Of a stretch of 64,000 bases of DNA, positions 25,905 to 34,407 are shown piece by piece (position 1 is the first letter of the stretch; every line of letters begins with the position of its first letter). Position numbers and translations under genes: made by a program. Source of the stretch: Schauerella aestuarii (lineage in GTDB: Bacteria; Pseudomonadota; Gammaproteobacteria; Burkholderiales; Burkholderiaceae_B); NCBI RefSeq assembly GCF_009866805.1, contig NZ_SIZW01000038.1, forward strand, positions 1 to 64,000, read 5' to 3'. The notes below the pieces were generated by a model that searched no databases, was not told the DNA's origin, and worked only from the letters and a program-made list of their open reading frames with translations.

Positions 25905-26975
25905 ATGAGTATTTTTGGTGCGTTGGCGGCCCGGCTCGGGATCTATCCCATCATTCAAGCCCCGATGGCGGGTGTGTCCACGCCGCAGTTGGCTGCGGCC
26001 GTTTCCAATGCCGGCGGGCTGGGTTCGATCGGCATCGGCGCCAGCGCGCCAGCCCAGGCGCGCCAAATGATCGACGACACCCGCGCGTTGACGAGCCGCC
26101 CCTTCAATGTGAATGTGTTCTGTCATGCGCCAGCGGTACGCAATGCCGCACGAGAGGCCGCGTGGTTGCAGTACTTGTCGCCTTTGTTTGCCGGCATTGG
26201 TGCCGCAACGCCCACATCCATCGACGAGATCTACAAAAGCTTTCTGGTCGACGACGAGATGTTCGACATGCTTATCGATACCGCACCTGCGGTCGTGAGT
26301 TTTCACTTCGGGTTGCCGCCCACACCGCGCATTGCGGCGTTGCGGGCCGCTGGTATATATACGCTCGCCACCGCCACCAACTTGCGTGAAGCCGAACGCA
26401 TCGAAACGGCCGGCGTCGATGCCATCGTGGCCCAAGGCATCGAAGCCGGCGGCCATCGTGGCATGTTCGATCCCGACGCCATCGACGAACGATTGAGTAC
26501 ATCTGTGTTGGTGCGGCTGCTGGCGCAGCGCACGTCGCTGCCGGTGATTGCCGCCGGCGGCATCATGGACGGCGCCGGCATTCGTGCCGCGCTCGATCTG
26601 GGCGCGGCTGCGGCGCAACTCGGTACGGCTTTTGTGCTGTGCCCGGAATCCAGCGCCAACGCGGGCTACCGCGCCGCACTCAAAAGCGAACGTGCCCAGA
26701 CCACAAGACTGACAAGCACGCTCTCGGGCCGCCCGGCCCGAGGCATCCTCAATCGCTTCATTGCGCATGGCGAGGCGGATGGTGGCGCGTTACCGGCGGC
26801 GTATCCGGTTGCCTATGACGCCGCCAAGCAATTGATGGCCGCCGCAACGAAGCTGGACAACCACGACTTTGCCGCGCACTGGGCCGGACAAGGTGCGCCG
26901 CTCGCGCGCGAACTCCCCGCCGAACTCCTTTTCGCCGCACTGGTGCGGGAACTGATGAGTGCATCAAGCAGGTAA
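25905..26975 (+). CDS. Nitronate monooxygenase family protein
   Basis: A 356-residue FMN-dependent TIM-barrel protein of the nitronate monooxygenase/2-nitropropane dioxygenase family. It starts with [13 protein letters not shown], and has the catalytic-His motif Glu-Ala-Gly-Gly-His-Arg-Gly (about residues 182-188) and the phosphate-binding Ala-Ala-Gly-Gly-Ile (about 213-217). It oxidises propionate 3-nitronate or alkyl nitronates to aldehydes and nitrite, a detoxification role. The ATG at 25905 follows aggagc and is preferred to 25860. It is a single gene; a terminator is not evident. Confidence 0.9.
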   Translation: MSIFGALAARLGIYPIIQAPMAGVSTPQLAAAVSNAGGLGSIGIGASAPAQARQMIDDTRALTSRPFNVNVFCHAPAVRNAAREAAWLQYLSPLFAGIGAATPTSIDEIYKSFLVDDEMFDMLIDTAPAVVSFHFGLPPTPRIAALRAAGIYTLATATNLREAERIETAGVDAIVAQGIEAGGHRGMFDPDAIDERLSTSVLVRLLAQRTSLPVIAAGGIMDGAGIRAALDLGAAAAQLGTAFVLCPESSANAGYRAALKSERAQTTRLTSTLSGRPARGILNRFIAHGEADGGALPAAYPVAYDAAKQLMAAATKLDNHDFAAHWAGQGAPLARELPAELLFAALVRELMSASSR

Positions 26976-27225
26976 GCCGGCGTGATGCGCACAGCATTGC
27001 CGTCCCGTGCGCATTTACCGCGGCGGGATGCCAGCGCCACCTGATGCGCAGTGCAGAGCCGCGCCTTGGCCCATCGGTCAACGTGGCGCGAATGACACAT
27101 TGACACCTCCTCTACATCGCCGGATGTCTTGACAGCCCGCGCCGTCTGGCGTCAACTTCACTCGTCAATTTATAGCTAAATACGATTCATTCCTTTTTGC
27201 ATCAACATTAACTTCCACACTGACC

Positions 27226-29343
27226 ATGCCGCACGCCTTTACGCTGAAGAACGCCAGTCTCGTCGCTGCGCTCGCCCTGCTCCCCATCACTGCGATCGCG
27301 CAGGCGCAAGCGCCCGTGACCACCCTGCCCGAGATTCAGGTGCAAGGCGCGACGGAGCAGGAGTCGGCCACCGGCCCCGTGCAAGGCTACACCGCGCACC
27401 GCGCGGCGTCGGCGTCCAAGAGCGACACCGCACTGATGGAGACGCCGCAGTCGGTAACCGTGATCACCCGTGACCAGATGATCGATCAGGGCGCAACGAG
27501 CATTCAGGAGGCACTGGGCTACGCCGCCGGCGTTCGTTCCGACGCCTACGGTATCGACTCGCGCACTGATTCCGTGCGTATCCGCGGCGCCTCGCCCGAT
27601 ACGTATCTGGATGGCCTGCGTCAGAACTTCGACTACTACACCAGTACGACCCGAACCGAGCCTTACACCCTTGAGCGGCTCGAAGTGCTGCGCGGCCCCT
27701 CCGCCATGCTCTACGGCCAAGGCAGCACGGCCGGCATCGTCAACATGGTGAGCAAGCGTCCGCAAGCCGAGTTTCAGGGTGAAGTGGGCGTGTCGTACGG
27801 CAATCATGATCGCAAGCAGGCGCAGTTCGACATCACCGGCCCGGTCACGGAAGACGGCCAGTGGCTCTACCGCATCATCGGGCTCAAGCGGGACGCCAAC
27901 ACGCAGGTCGACTACGTTGACGACGACCGCACGGTATTCGCTCCGTCATTGACCTGGAGGCCAAGTGCCGCCACGTCGCTCACGCTGCAAGGCTTATATC
28001 AGGACGACAAGTCCGGCTCGACCGCGCAGTTTCTGCCGTGGGCCGGCATGCAAACCTACAACCCGAACGGCCGCATCCCTACCCGCCGCTTCATCGGCGA
28101 ACCCGACCACGATCGCTACGACTCCGAACGCCGCAGCTTTGGATGGTTGTTCGAGCATCGCTTCAACGATCAGTGGGCCGTGAGCCAAGGCTTTCGCCAC
28201 GCACGCAACAAAAACGACTACTTCACGACCTACGCCGATTCGTTCTCGACGCCCGGCGGCTGGAACGAAGATCCGGTCAATCAGCGCCTCATCGGTCGCT
28301 ATGGCGACGACAGCAAAACCCGCGTCAGGATCGATACGCTCGATCAGCACTTGAAAGGCAATCTCAAGACCGGCGCGGTGCAACACGATCTGCTGGTGGG
28401 CTTCGACTGGACGCGTTATCGCCGCGACAAGGAAAGCGGTTTCAACTTCAGCACGATTGACGCCTATTCTCCCGTCTACGGCAATTACACCGCACCCGAT
28501 CTTGCCACTGAACCGCGCTTCAATCAGCGCCAGGCCGGTGCCTACATTCAGGACCAGATGAAATTCGGTCAGAACTGGATCGTCGTAGCCGGCCTGCGTC
28601 ACGATCACGCGCGTAGCGGCGTCGAGGGCTCGCAAACCGATAAATCGAGCGCGACCAGCAAGCGCCTGGGTGTGATGTACGCGGCGAGCAATGGCTGGTC
28701 GCCGTACGTCAATTACAGCGAATCGTTCACACCCGTGGCAAGCACCACGGTTGCCGGTCCCAACGGCGATAGCATCGAAAGCTACAAACCGATTCGCGGC
28801 GAACAATACGAAGCCGGGATCAAGCACGAATCGGCCGACGGCAAGAACCTCTTCACCGCAGCTGTTTATACGTTGAAAGAAAAGAACCGTCTGGTCAACG
28901 ATCCCCTGAATCCGTTGAGCAGCCTGCAGACCGGCAAGACCAATACCAAAGGCCTTGAGCTCGAGTGGCGCGGCTCGCCCACCCGCACGATCGACGTGAT
29001 CGCGCACTACAACTACATCGCACCGGATAGCGAACTCGAAGGCATTCCGCGCCACCAGGCTGCGGCATGGGGCAAATACCGCTTCGCCATCGGCAACATT
29101 CAAGGCTTCTCGGTAGGCGCAGGTACGCGCTGGATGAGTGCCTTCAGGGACGGCAATGCGCCTGAAACGGGCGCGGTAGTGTTGTTTGACGGCATGCTGG
29201 CCTACGACACCGCCAAATGGCGCTATGCGATCAACGTCAACAACCTGACCGACAAGACCTACATCGCCACGTGCTTGTCGCGCGGCGACTGCTGGTACGG
29301 GGCACGCCGCAGCGTAATTGCGAGCGCGACGTACCGGTTTTAA
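27226..29343 (+). CDS. TonB-dependent siderophore receptor
   Basis: A 705-residue outer-membrane receptor. The signal peptide ends near Ala-Gln-Ala-Gln (residue 28); the plug domain (about 65-175) contains the FhuA-like Glu-Thr-Pro-Gln-Ser-Val-Thr-Val-Ile and Leu-Arg-Gly-Pro-Ser-Ala-Met-Leu-Tyr-Gly; the rest is a 22-strand barrel ending in the expected terminal Phe (Ala-Thr-Tyr-Arg-Phe). It takes up ferric siderophores, probably a hydroxamate such as ferrichrome or ferrioxamine by resemblance. No FecI/FecR genes are beside it. Upstream, an A/T-rich stretch at about 27170-27195 is a weak candidate Fur site. Confidence 0.9.
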   Translation: MPHAFTLKNASLVAALALLPITAIAQAQAPVTTLPEIQVQGATEQESATGPVQGYTAHRAASASKSDTALMETPQSVTVITRDQMIDQGATSIQEALGYAAGVRSDAYGIDSRTDSVRIRGASPDTYLDGLRQNFDYYTSTTRTEPYTLERLEVLRGPSAMLYGQGSTAGIVNMVSKRPQAEFQGEVGVSYGNHDRKQAQFDITGPVTEDGQWLYRIIGLKRDANTQVDYVDDDRTVFAPSLTWRPSAATSLTLQGLYQDDKSGSTAQFLPWAGMQTYNPNGRIPTRRFIGEPDHDRYDSERRSFGWLFEHRFNDQWAVSQGFRHARNKNDYFTTYADSFSTPGGWNEDPVNQRLIGRYGDDSKTRVRIDTLDQHLKGNLKTGAVQHDLLVGFDWTRYRRDKESGFNFSTIDAYSPVYGNYTAPDLATEPRFNQRQAGAYIQDQMKFGQNWIVVAGLRHDHARSGVEGSQTDKSSATSKRLGVMYAASNGWSPYVNYSESFTPVASTTVAGPNGDSIESYKPIRGEQYEAGIKHESADGKNLFTAAVYTLKEKNRLVNDPLNPLSSLQTGKTNTKGLELEWRGSPTRTIDVIAHYNYIAPDSELEGIPRHQAAAWGKYRFAIGNIQGFSVGAGTRWMSAFRDGNAPETGAVVLFDGMLAYDTAKWRYAINVNNLTDKTYIATCLSRGDCWYGARRSVIASATYRF

Positions 29344-29374
29344 CGCCAGGCCTCGCGCGGCCCGCCCCTGATCC

Positions 29375-30304
29375 TCAGATTGCCTGGTGGCGTTCCTGCG
29401 TGCGCTCCACCAGGTAATCGATCAGCACGCGCACCTTGGGGGGCAAGGCCCGCTTGGGTGGATACAGCACCCATATCGCGCCCATGTATGCGCCCGCGTC
29501 GAGCTCCCACTCGGGCAGCACGCGCACGACGCTTCCTTCTCCGAGTGCGTCATTGGCGGAAAAGTCGGGCAAATTGGCGATCCCCAAGCCCATCTGCGCC
29601 GCCTCCAGACGCGCGCCTGCGTGATTGGCGATGTAGCGACCCGTGACCGCTATCGTCTCGACCGCCTGCCCGCGGCGCAAACGCCACCGATGGTCGTCGG
29701 TGGTCTCGCCCAGATAAAGACAATCATGAGCGACAAGATCCGCCGGTCTTAGCGGCACGCCGCTTCGATCCAGATAGGCCTGCGACGCGCACAACAGCCA
29801 TTTCACGTGACCCAACGCGCGTCCCGCCAGACCCGGCGGCGGCCGCTCAGTGAGGCGGATCACCAGATCCAGATCGTCCACCAGCGGATCGGCCTCGCGA
29901 TCGGTAAACACCAACTGCACATCGACCTCCGGATACCGCTGCAGAAAATCCGGCACCAGCGGATGCAACACCGTTTTAGCAAATGCCGTCGGTGCACTCA
30001 GGCGGACCCGGCCACGCGGCCGCGCCGTCACATTGCCGGCCGCATCCACGGCGCCATTCGCGGCATTGAGCATGTCGTGGCAATGCCGGTACACCTGCGC
30101 GCCCGCCTCCGTTAAGCGAATGTGCCGTGTGGAACGCTCCAATAGGCGCGCCCCAAGCACCTGCTCCAGGCGCTTGATCTGCCGGCTGACGGTAGACGGG
30201 GTGCTGCCCAACTGCCGCGCGGCCAGCGAGAAATTGCCAGCGTCAACAACGCGAGCGAACACCGCCATATCGGGCAACGAGGTAAATAGATCTGTCGGGT
30301 TCAC
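29375..30304 (-). CDS. LysR-family regulator
   Basis: A 309-residue LysR regulator if the GTG at 30304 is used, giving Met-Asn-Pro-Thr-Asp-Leu-Phe-Thr-Ser-Leu-Pro-Asp-Met-Ala-Val-Phe-Ala-Arg-Val, the common opening of this subgroup. ATG starts at 30334 and 30391 add an unlike N-terminal tail and lack a ribosome site. The helix-turn-helix is at about residues 20-75 (Phe-Ser-Leu-Ala-Ala-Arg-Gln-Leu-Gly, Ser-Thr-Val-Ser-Arg-Gln). It is divergent from the EamA transporter at 30423, which it may regulate; the CrgA/AaeR-like subgroup often controls such efflux genes. Confidence 0.85.
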   Translation of the reverse strand: MNPTDLFTSLPDMAVFARVVDAGNFSLAARQLGSTPSTVSRQIKRLEQVLGARLLERSTRHIRLTEAGAQVYRHCHDMLNAANGAVDAAGNVTARPRGRVRLSAPTAFAKTVLHPLVPDFLQRYPEVDVQLVFTDREADPLVDDLDLVIRLTERPPPGLAGRALGHVKWLLCASQAYLDRSGVPLRPADLVAHDCLYLGETTDDHRWRLRRGQAVETIAVTGRYIANHAGARLEAAQMGLGIANLPDFSANDALGEGSVVRVLPEWELDAGAYMGAIWVLYPPKRALPPKVRVLIDYLVERTQERHQAI

Positions 30305-30422
30305 AGCGTCGATTCCAAAAAAGCATCTGTGCATTTGAAGCATAAATGATGTGCTTGGCAACGTTATTATCATTGCAGCCGCACTACTCAATACTGGGCG
30401 TCTGGATTCTCAAGGGTTTGCA

Positions 30423-31364
30423 ATGCGCGGCAAAAATCAGTGGATAGCGCTTGGCGATGTGATGCTGTTGGCCGTCGCTGTCGTCTGGGGTACGAGTTAC
30501 GGCGTCGTGAAATCGGCGCTCGTCTTCTACCCTGTGTTGGGACTGTTGGCCCTGCGTTTCGGCATCACTTTTCTGGTGTTGTCACCCACGTTGCGCCACC
30601 TGCGGCATGCCTCCAAAGCGACGATCTTCGGGCTGCTGGGCACAGGCATCTTGCTGCTCGGGATCTTTCTGGCAGAAACCTATGGCGTGCTTCACACCCG
30701 TGCTGCCAACGCGGCGTTTTTGATCAGCCTCTGCGTCGTACTCACGCCTCTCGCGGAATGGGCGCTCCTCAACCGCCGGCCGAGCGGACTGGAATGGACC
30801 GCGGTGGCGCTATCGGTATTAGGCGCGGCGCTTCTTACCGGAGATGGTGAGTGGGTATTCAATGCCGGCGACGCTTTAATCCTGGTTGCCGCGTTGCTGC
30901 GTGCGCTGCAAATGTGCTTGATCAAGCAGATCACGGCGACCAGCAGTTTGCCGGCGCTGACGATAACTGCTGTGCAAACCGGTGTGGTGGCCCTGGCGAG
31001 CACACTGTTGCTATTTGCACTTGTGCCCAACCCGATTGACGCGCTGCTATCCATGGAGGACGCTGGCACGTTCTGGCAGTACTTGATGTATCTCGTACTG
31101 GCGTGCACGTTGTTCGCCTTCTTCGCGCAAAACTACGCGATCAAACGCAGCAACCCAACGCGAGTGGCGTTGCTGATGGGTAGCGAGCCGGCGTTCGGCG
31201 CCCTCTTTGCCATGGTGTGGTTGAACGAAGTGATATCGGTGCAAGGCTGGTTGGGCGGCGGGTTGATCATCGCCGCCTCGTTGCTGGCGACCGTGCGGTG
31301 GGGATCGTTTGGGGCGTGGCGCAGGCAACGGCTGATCACTTCACGCGACACCGGAGTGCACTAG
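30423..31364 (+). CDS. EamA/DMT-family transporter
   Basis: A 313-residue inner-membrane protein with about 10 hydrophobic segments in two homologous EamA halves (about residues 8-135 and 150-290). The first half holds Trp-Gly-Thr-Ser-Tyr-Gly and the second Glu-Pro-Ala-Phe-Gly-Ala, both family hallmarks. Such proteins export amino acids or metabolites. The first plausible start with a membrane-protein N-terminus is the ATG at 30423; the frame opens earlier at 30351. It is divergent from the LysR gene at 29375-30304, which may respond to its substrate. Confidence 0.85.
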   Translation: MRGKNQWIALGDVMLLAVAVVWGTSYGVVKSALVFYPVLGLLALRFGITFLVLSPTLRHLRHASKATIFGLLGTGILLLGIFLAETYGVLHTRAANAAFLISLCVVLTPLAEWALLNRRPSGLEWTAVALSVLGAALLTGDGEWVFNAGDALILVAALLRALQMCLIKQITATSSLPALTITAVQTGVVALASTLLLFALVPNPIDALLSMEDAGTFWQYLMYLVLACTLFAFFAQNYAIKRSNPTRVALLMGSEPAFGALFAMVWLNEVISVQGWLGGGLIIAASLLATVRWGSFGAWRRQRLITSRDTGVH

Positions 31365-31435
31365 TGCTTCACCTCGCCCCCCACCGCCGGCGAGGTGGGC
31401 AATAATCCGGCGTTGCGTAAACGACTCATCCACTC

Positions 31436-34165
31436 ATGCCTGCTCAAGACGCCGCGTTTTCCAAACGTCATGCCCTGAAGATCGCACTGCTCTATCTGGT
31501 GATTCGCGGCATCCCCGAATGGCTGCTGTTTATTCTCAGTGCCTTGCCGGAAGAGACCGTTACGTCACTGATAGACAGGCATGGCACATGGCTGCAGCAC
31601 ATCTATCCGATCATGCCGCTGCAAGTATTTGGCGTTCCCGCCGGCTTTCAGAATGCGCTGGCAGTCATTCCGCTATTGGTGATCGAAGCGCTCTTCGTCT
31701 TTTTGTTCAGCACGTGGCGCCTGCGTCACCATCCAGGGCTCGTGCGCGGCACAACCACGCGCGGCTGGATTGTGCTGATCGTGATGACGTTGATCTGGTC
31801 GTGTGCGATTCGCCATCAATTTCTTGCTTACCTCCAGCAGTTTTCCATCGATGAATTGCGATCGCGCCAGGACGATGCTGGATGGATCGACGCATTGCCC
31901 GGCTTCCTGCTGATGGCCCACTGGCGCTTCACTGCGATTGCCTACGCCACGATACCGCTTTGGGCCTGGCTGCCCGTATGGGCGCATTTTCGATGCGCGA
32001 AGAAGCCGATTGAAGCAGCAGCGGAATTATCTTTCCCGCATTATCCAACGGCCGAAGCCGTTACGACACAGACTCAGCTTCCCCTAAATCGCGCGACAAT
32101 CTTCGCGAGCTTTCTGCTGGGATGTTTCGCGGTGCACATCGCTTTGGTCCAGGCGGTGTACCTGGGCCTGTGGCCATGGGCGTCCGAGTCGATGCGGATG
32201 AACATTCCTCGCGATGCGCTCAGCATGTTGAGTCTGCCGCTCTCGCTGAGCCAGATCGGATTTGGCGGACTGATGTGTGCGCTGGCCGCGTACATTTACG
32301 CGCGCCGTACCGGCACCGATGCAACATCATCCCCCCGGAGCCTGGTGGTCAAGCCCCTGCTTGCCGGCATCGCCGCGTATGTGCTTACAGGCTTTCTCCT
32401 ACTGGCAATGGCATGGCTTGCAGTGTGGCTCAATCCTGCACTTGGCACCTCGTTTATGCGCGCGGTAACACGAGCGCCAGAAAGCGGCATCGCATTCGCC
32501 ATCGCGCTCAACATCGGCGCCATGATTCTGCTCTGCCTCATGGGCAGCAGGATGCGCGCCTCACCGCGCCGGTGGACTGCAGTGCTCGCCGTGCTGGTCG
32601 TGTGTGCTGCCGTACCGTCGTATGTCGGCTGGAAACTTGCGGGGTCAAACCTGGGCATCGCGGGAGGCACACCAGGTATGGCCGTGACCGGCAAACTGGG
32701 CGACGCGCGATGGCGCAACATGGAGCAATGGTGCACCGGCGTGGTCGACACCGCCCACGGCACATGGCTCGTGGGAAGAAACGAGACGAGTGCAGACGAG
32801 GCGGCATACGTACCGAAGGGCACGCCCGATTTGAGCCAGCTGTTGAATGAAGACGACGCAGCGACCCAATCGCGACGCGGGGGCATGTTTGGTTCGCGCC
32901 CAGTGCTCACCACCCTCGCTCGGCTGCAAGACGATGGCGCGTTCAAGATCGTCGCCACCGTTCCCGACGTGGCTTGCCTGGTGGTGTCGCCCGTCTCGGA
33001 TACGCTCTTCCTCTTCACAGGCATGGATCGCCCCGAATCGGCGTCATCCACTGAACCCCAACAGACCGTCGTATTCCGTTCAACCAATCACGGCGCTTCG
33101 TGGGAATGGATGAAATCGGGATTCATGTCCAACGTTGAATCGTTGGCGTGGGACGTCAAGCCCACGTTTACCTCAGAGCGTAACGTGTGGGCCTGGGGCA
33201 ACGAGCCGCCCAGCGAGGAAGACGAATCCGCCGGCGCTTGGGGGGCAGATGAGTCCGATGATTCTTCTGAGTCTGCTGAGTCCGCTGGGTCCGCTAAGTC
33301 GGTTGAGTCCGCTGAATCCTCTACGTCCTTGGATTCGTCTACGTCCTCTGATTCCTCATCCGCGAGTCTGTCAAACGGTGAAACCGCGCGGATACCCACC
33401 GCCTTGTTCTTCTCGGACGATCAAGGCGCGACGGCGAACGTGGTCTACGGGCCCGAACCCTTGATTGCACCAGCGTCGTATTTAAAGAAGTTGACTGGAC
33501 AGCCCACAGCCGACTTCTCCAATCGGCGCGACATGGATCAGGAACGCTTCGTGGTCCAGATCGACGACACCCATGCCTATGCGTGGGCATCCGAGTTCAT
33601 GTGGTATCGCGTGGGCGAAGACAGCCATCGGCTGATGCTCACCACACGTGCCGAACTGTCTCGCTCAACACCCCAGGGGGAATGGCAGATCACCACCATC
33701 ACCCGCCAGCCTGACGTGCGCGTCGCCCATCTCTCCACCTCGCTCGACGGCCGCACCTATGCCGTGCTGCAAGACCGCGACGGTGAATGGCTCGCCAAGC
33801 TGGATCCCCAAACCGGCGAATGGATCGAGCGCCAGCGCACGCCCGCATTGCTGCCGGCGTGGATGGCGGAAAACCGCACCACGGCGCGTTATTTCTGGAG
33901 CAATGGCGACTATCAGGTGGTGAGCGAATGGGGCGACACGGTGGTGTCACGCTTGCTGATCCCGTTCATGAAGGAGCGTGCGGAGATCCAAACCGACGCG
34001 CACTTCTATACGCGCGATGGCGGACGGACGTGGCATCAGCTTGCGATACCGGGCTACCTGGGCATGATGGGGCTTTCACCGCGTAGCAGCAAGGTGTATT
34101 GGAGCAAAGGCAACGCGTACAGCGACGACGAGGCGCTGCAATGGGAGTATGACTTGGCGAAGTAA
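31436..34165 (+). CDS. Large membrane protein with Asp-box (BNR-like) region, unknown
   Basis: A 909-residue protein I do not recognise as a named family. Residues 1-405 hold about nine hydrophobic segments; from about 405 to the end it is soluble and probably periplasmic. The soluble part has two good Asp-box motifs, Ser-Thr-Asn-His-Gly-Ala-Ser-Trp (about residue 549) and Thr-Arg-Asp-Gly-Gly-Arg-Thr-Trp (about 859), and a weaker one near 660, suggesting a sialidase-like beta-propeller. An acidic Ser-rich linker of about 45 residues (602-646) interrupts it. No sugar-active-site set is visible, so an enzyme call is not made. It stands as a single gene after the EamA gene. Confidence 0.75.
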   Translation: MPAQDAAFSKRHALKIALLYLVIRGIPEWLLFILSALPEETVTSLIDRHGTWLQHIYPIMPLQVFGVPAGFQNALAVIPLLVIEALFVFLFSTWRLRHHPGLVRGTTTRGWIVLIVMTLIWSCAIRHQFLAYLQQFSIDELRSRQDDAGWIDALPGFLLMAHWRFTAIAYATIPLWAWLPVWAHFRCAKKPIEAAAELSFPHYPTAEAVTTQTQLPLNRATIFASFLLGCFAVHIALVQAVYLGLWPWASESMRMNIPRDALSMLSLPLSLSQIGFGGLMCALAAYIYARRTGTDATSSPRSLVVKPLLAGIAAYVLTGFLLLAMAWLAVWLNPALGTSFMRAVTRAPESGIAFAIALNIGAMILLCLMGSRMRASPRRWTAVLAVLVVCAAVPSYVGWKLAGSNLGIAGGTPGMAVTGKLGDARWRNMEQWCTGVVDTAHGTWLVGRNETSADEAAYVPKGTPDLSQLLNEDDAATQSRRGGMFGSRPVLTTLARLQDDGAFKIVATVPDVACLVVSPVSDTLFLFTGMDRPESASSTEPQQTVVFRSTNHGASWEWMKSGFMSNVESLAWDVKPTFTSERNVWAWGNEPPSEEDESAGAWGADESDDSSESAESAGSAKSVESAESSTSLDSSTSSDSSSASLSNGETARIPTALFFSDDQGATANVVYGPEPLIAPASYLKKLTGQPTADFSNRRDMDQERFVVQIDDTHAYAWASEFMWYRVGEDSHRLMLTTRAELSRSTPQGEWQITTITRQPDVRVAHLSTSLDGRTYAVLQDRDGEWLAKLDPQTGEWIERQRTPALLPAWMAENRTTARYFWSNGDYQVVSEWGDTVVSRLLIPFMKERAEIQTDAHFYTRDGGRTWHQLAIPGYLGMMGLSPRSSKVYWSKGNAYSDDEALQWEYDLAK
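33240..33372 (+). repeat. In-frame Ser/Glu/Ala/Asp-rich repeat tract
   Basis: A degenerate repeat of short units such as gagtctgct, gagtccgct and tcctctacg encodes Ser-Glu-Ser-Ala and Ser-Ser-Thr-Ser blocks in residues 602-646 of the 909-residue membrane protein. The reading frame is kept because the units are multiples of three. Such tracts change length by slippage. It probably forms a flexible acidic linker inside the soluble domain. Confidence 0.75.
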
Positions 34166-34407
34166 GAAAGACCTCAGGCGGCGGTCACACCGTCGCTAGG
34201 GCTGAGCGTCAGCGTCATCCGTCATAACGGTGATCGTCACTGCGCAAACGCCAGTCTAGCCAAAGGCATCCGCCCACTGGGCAGGCATGTGGCAACGGGA
34301 AAGACGCCCTGCTCTTTCAAGCGTCTGGCGACTTCGGCGCATCCCCCACGTCCCGGCGCTCAAGCTGCAGCGCAAGCCCCGGGCGTTCCCACAATCAGAC
34401 CTTTGTT

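Noticed and set aside
27170-27195. Fur box before the TonB-dependent receptor
   Set aside because: Only partial similarity to the consensus; not listed as a separate feature.
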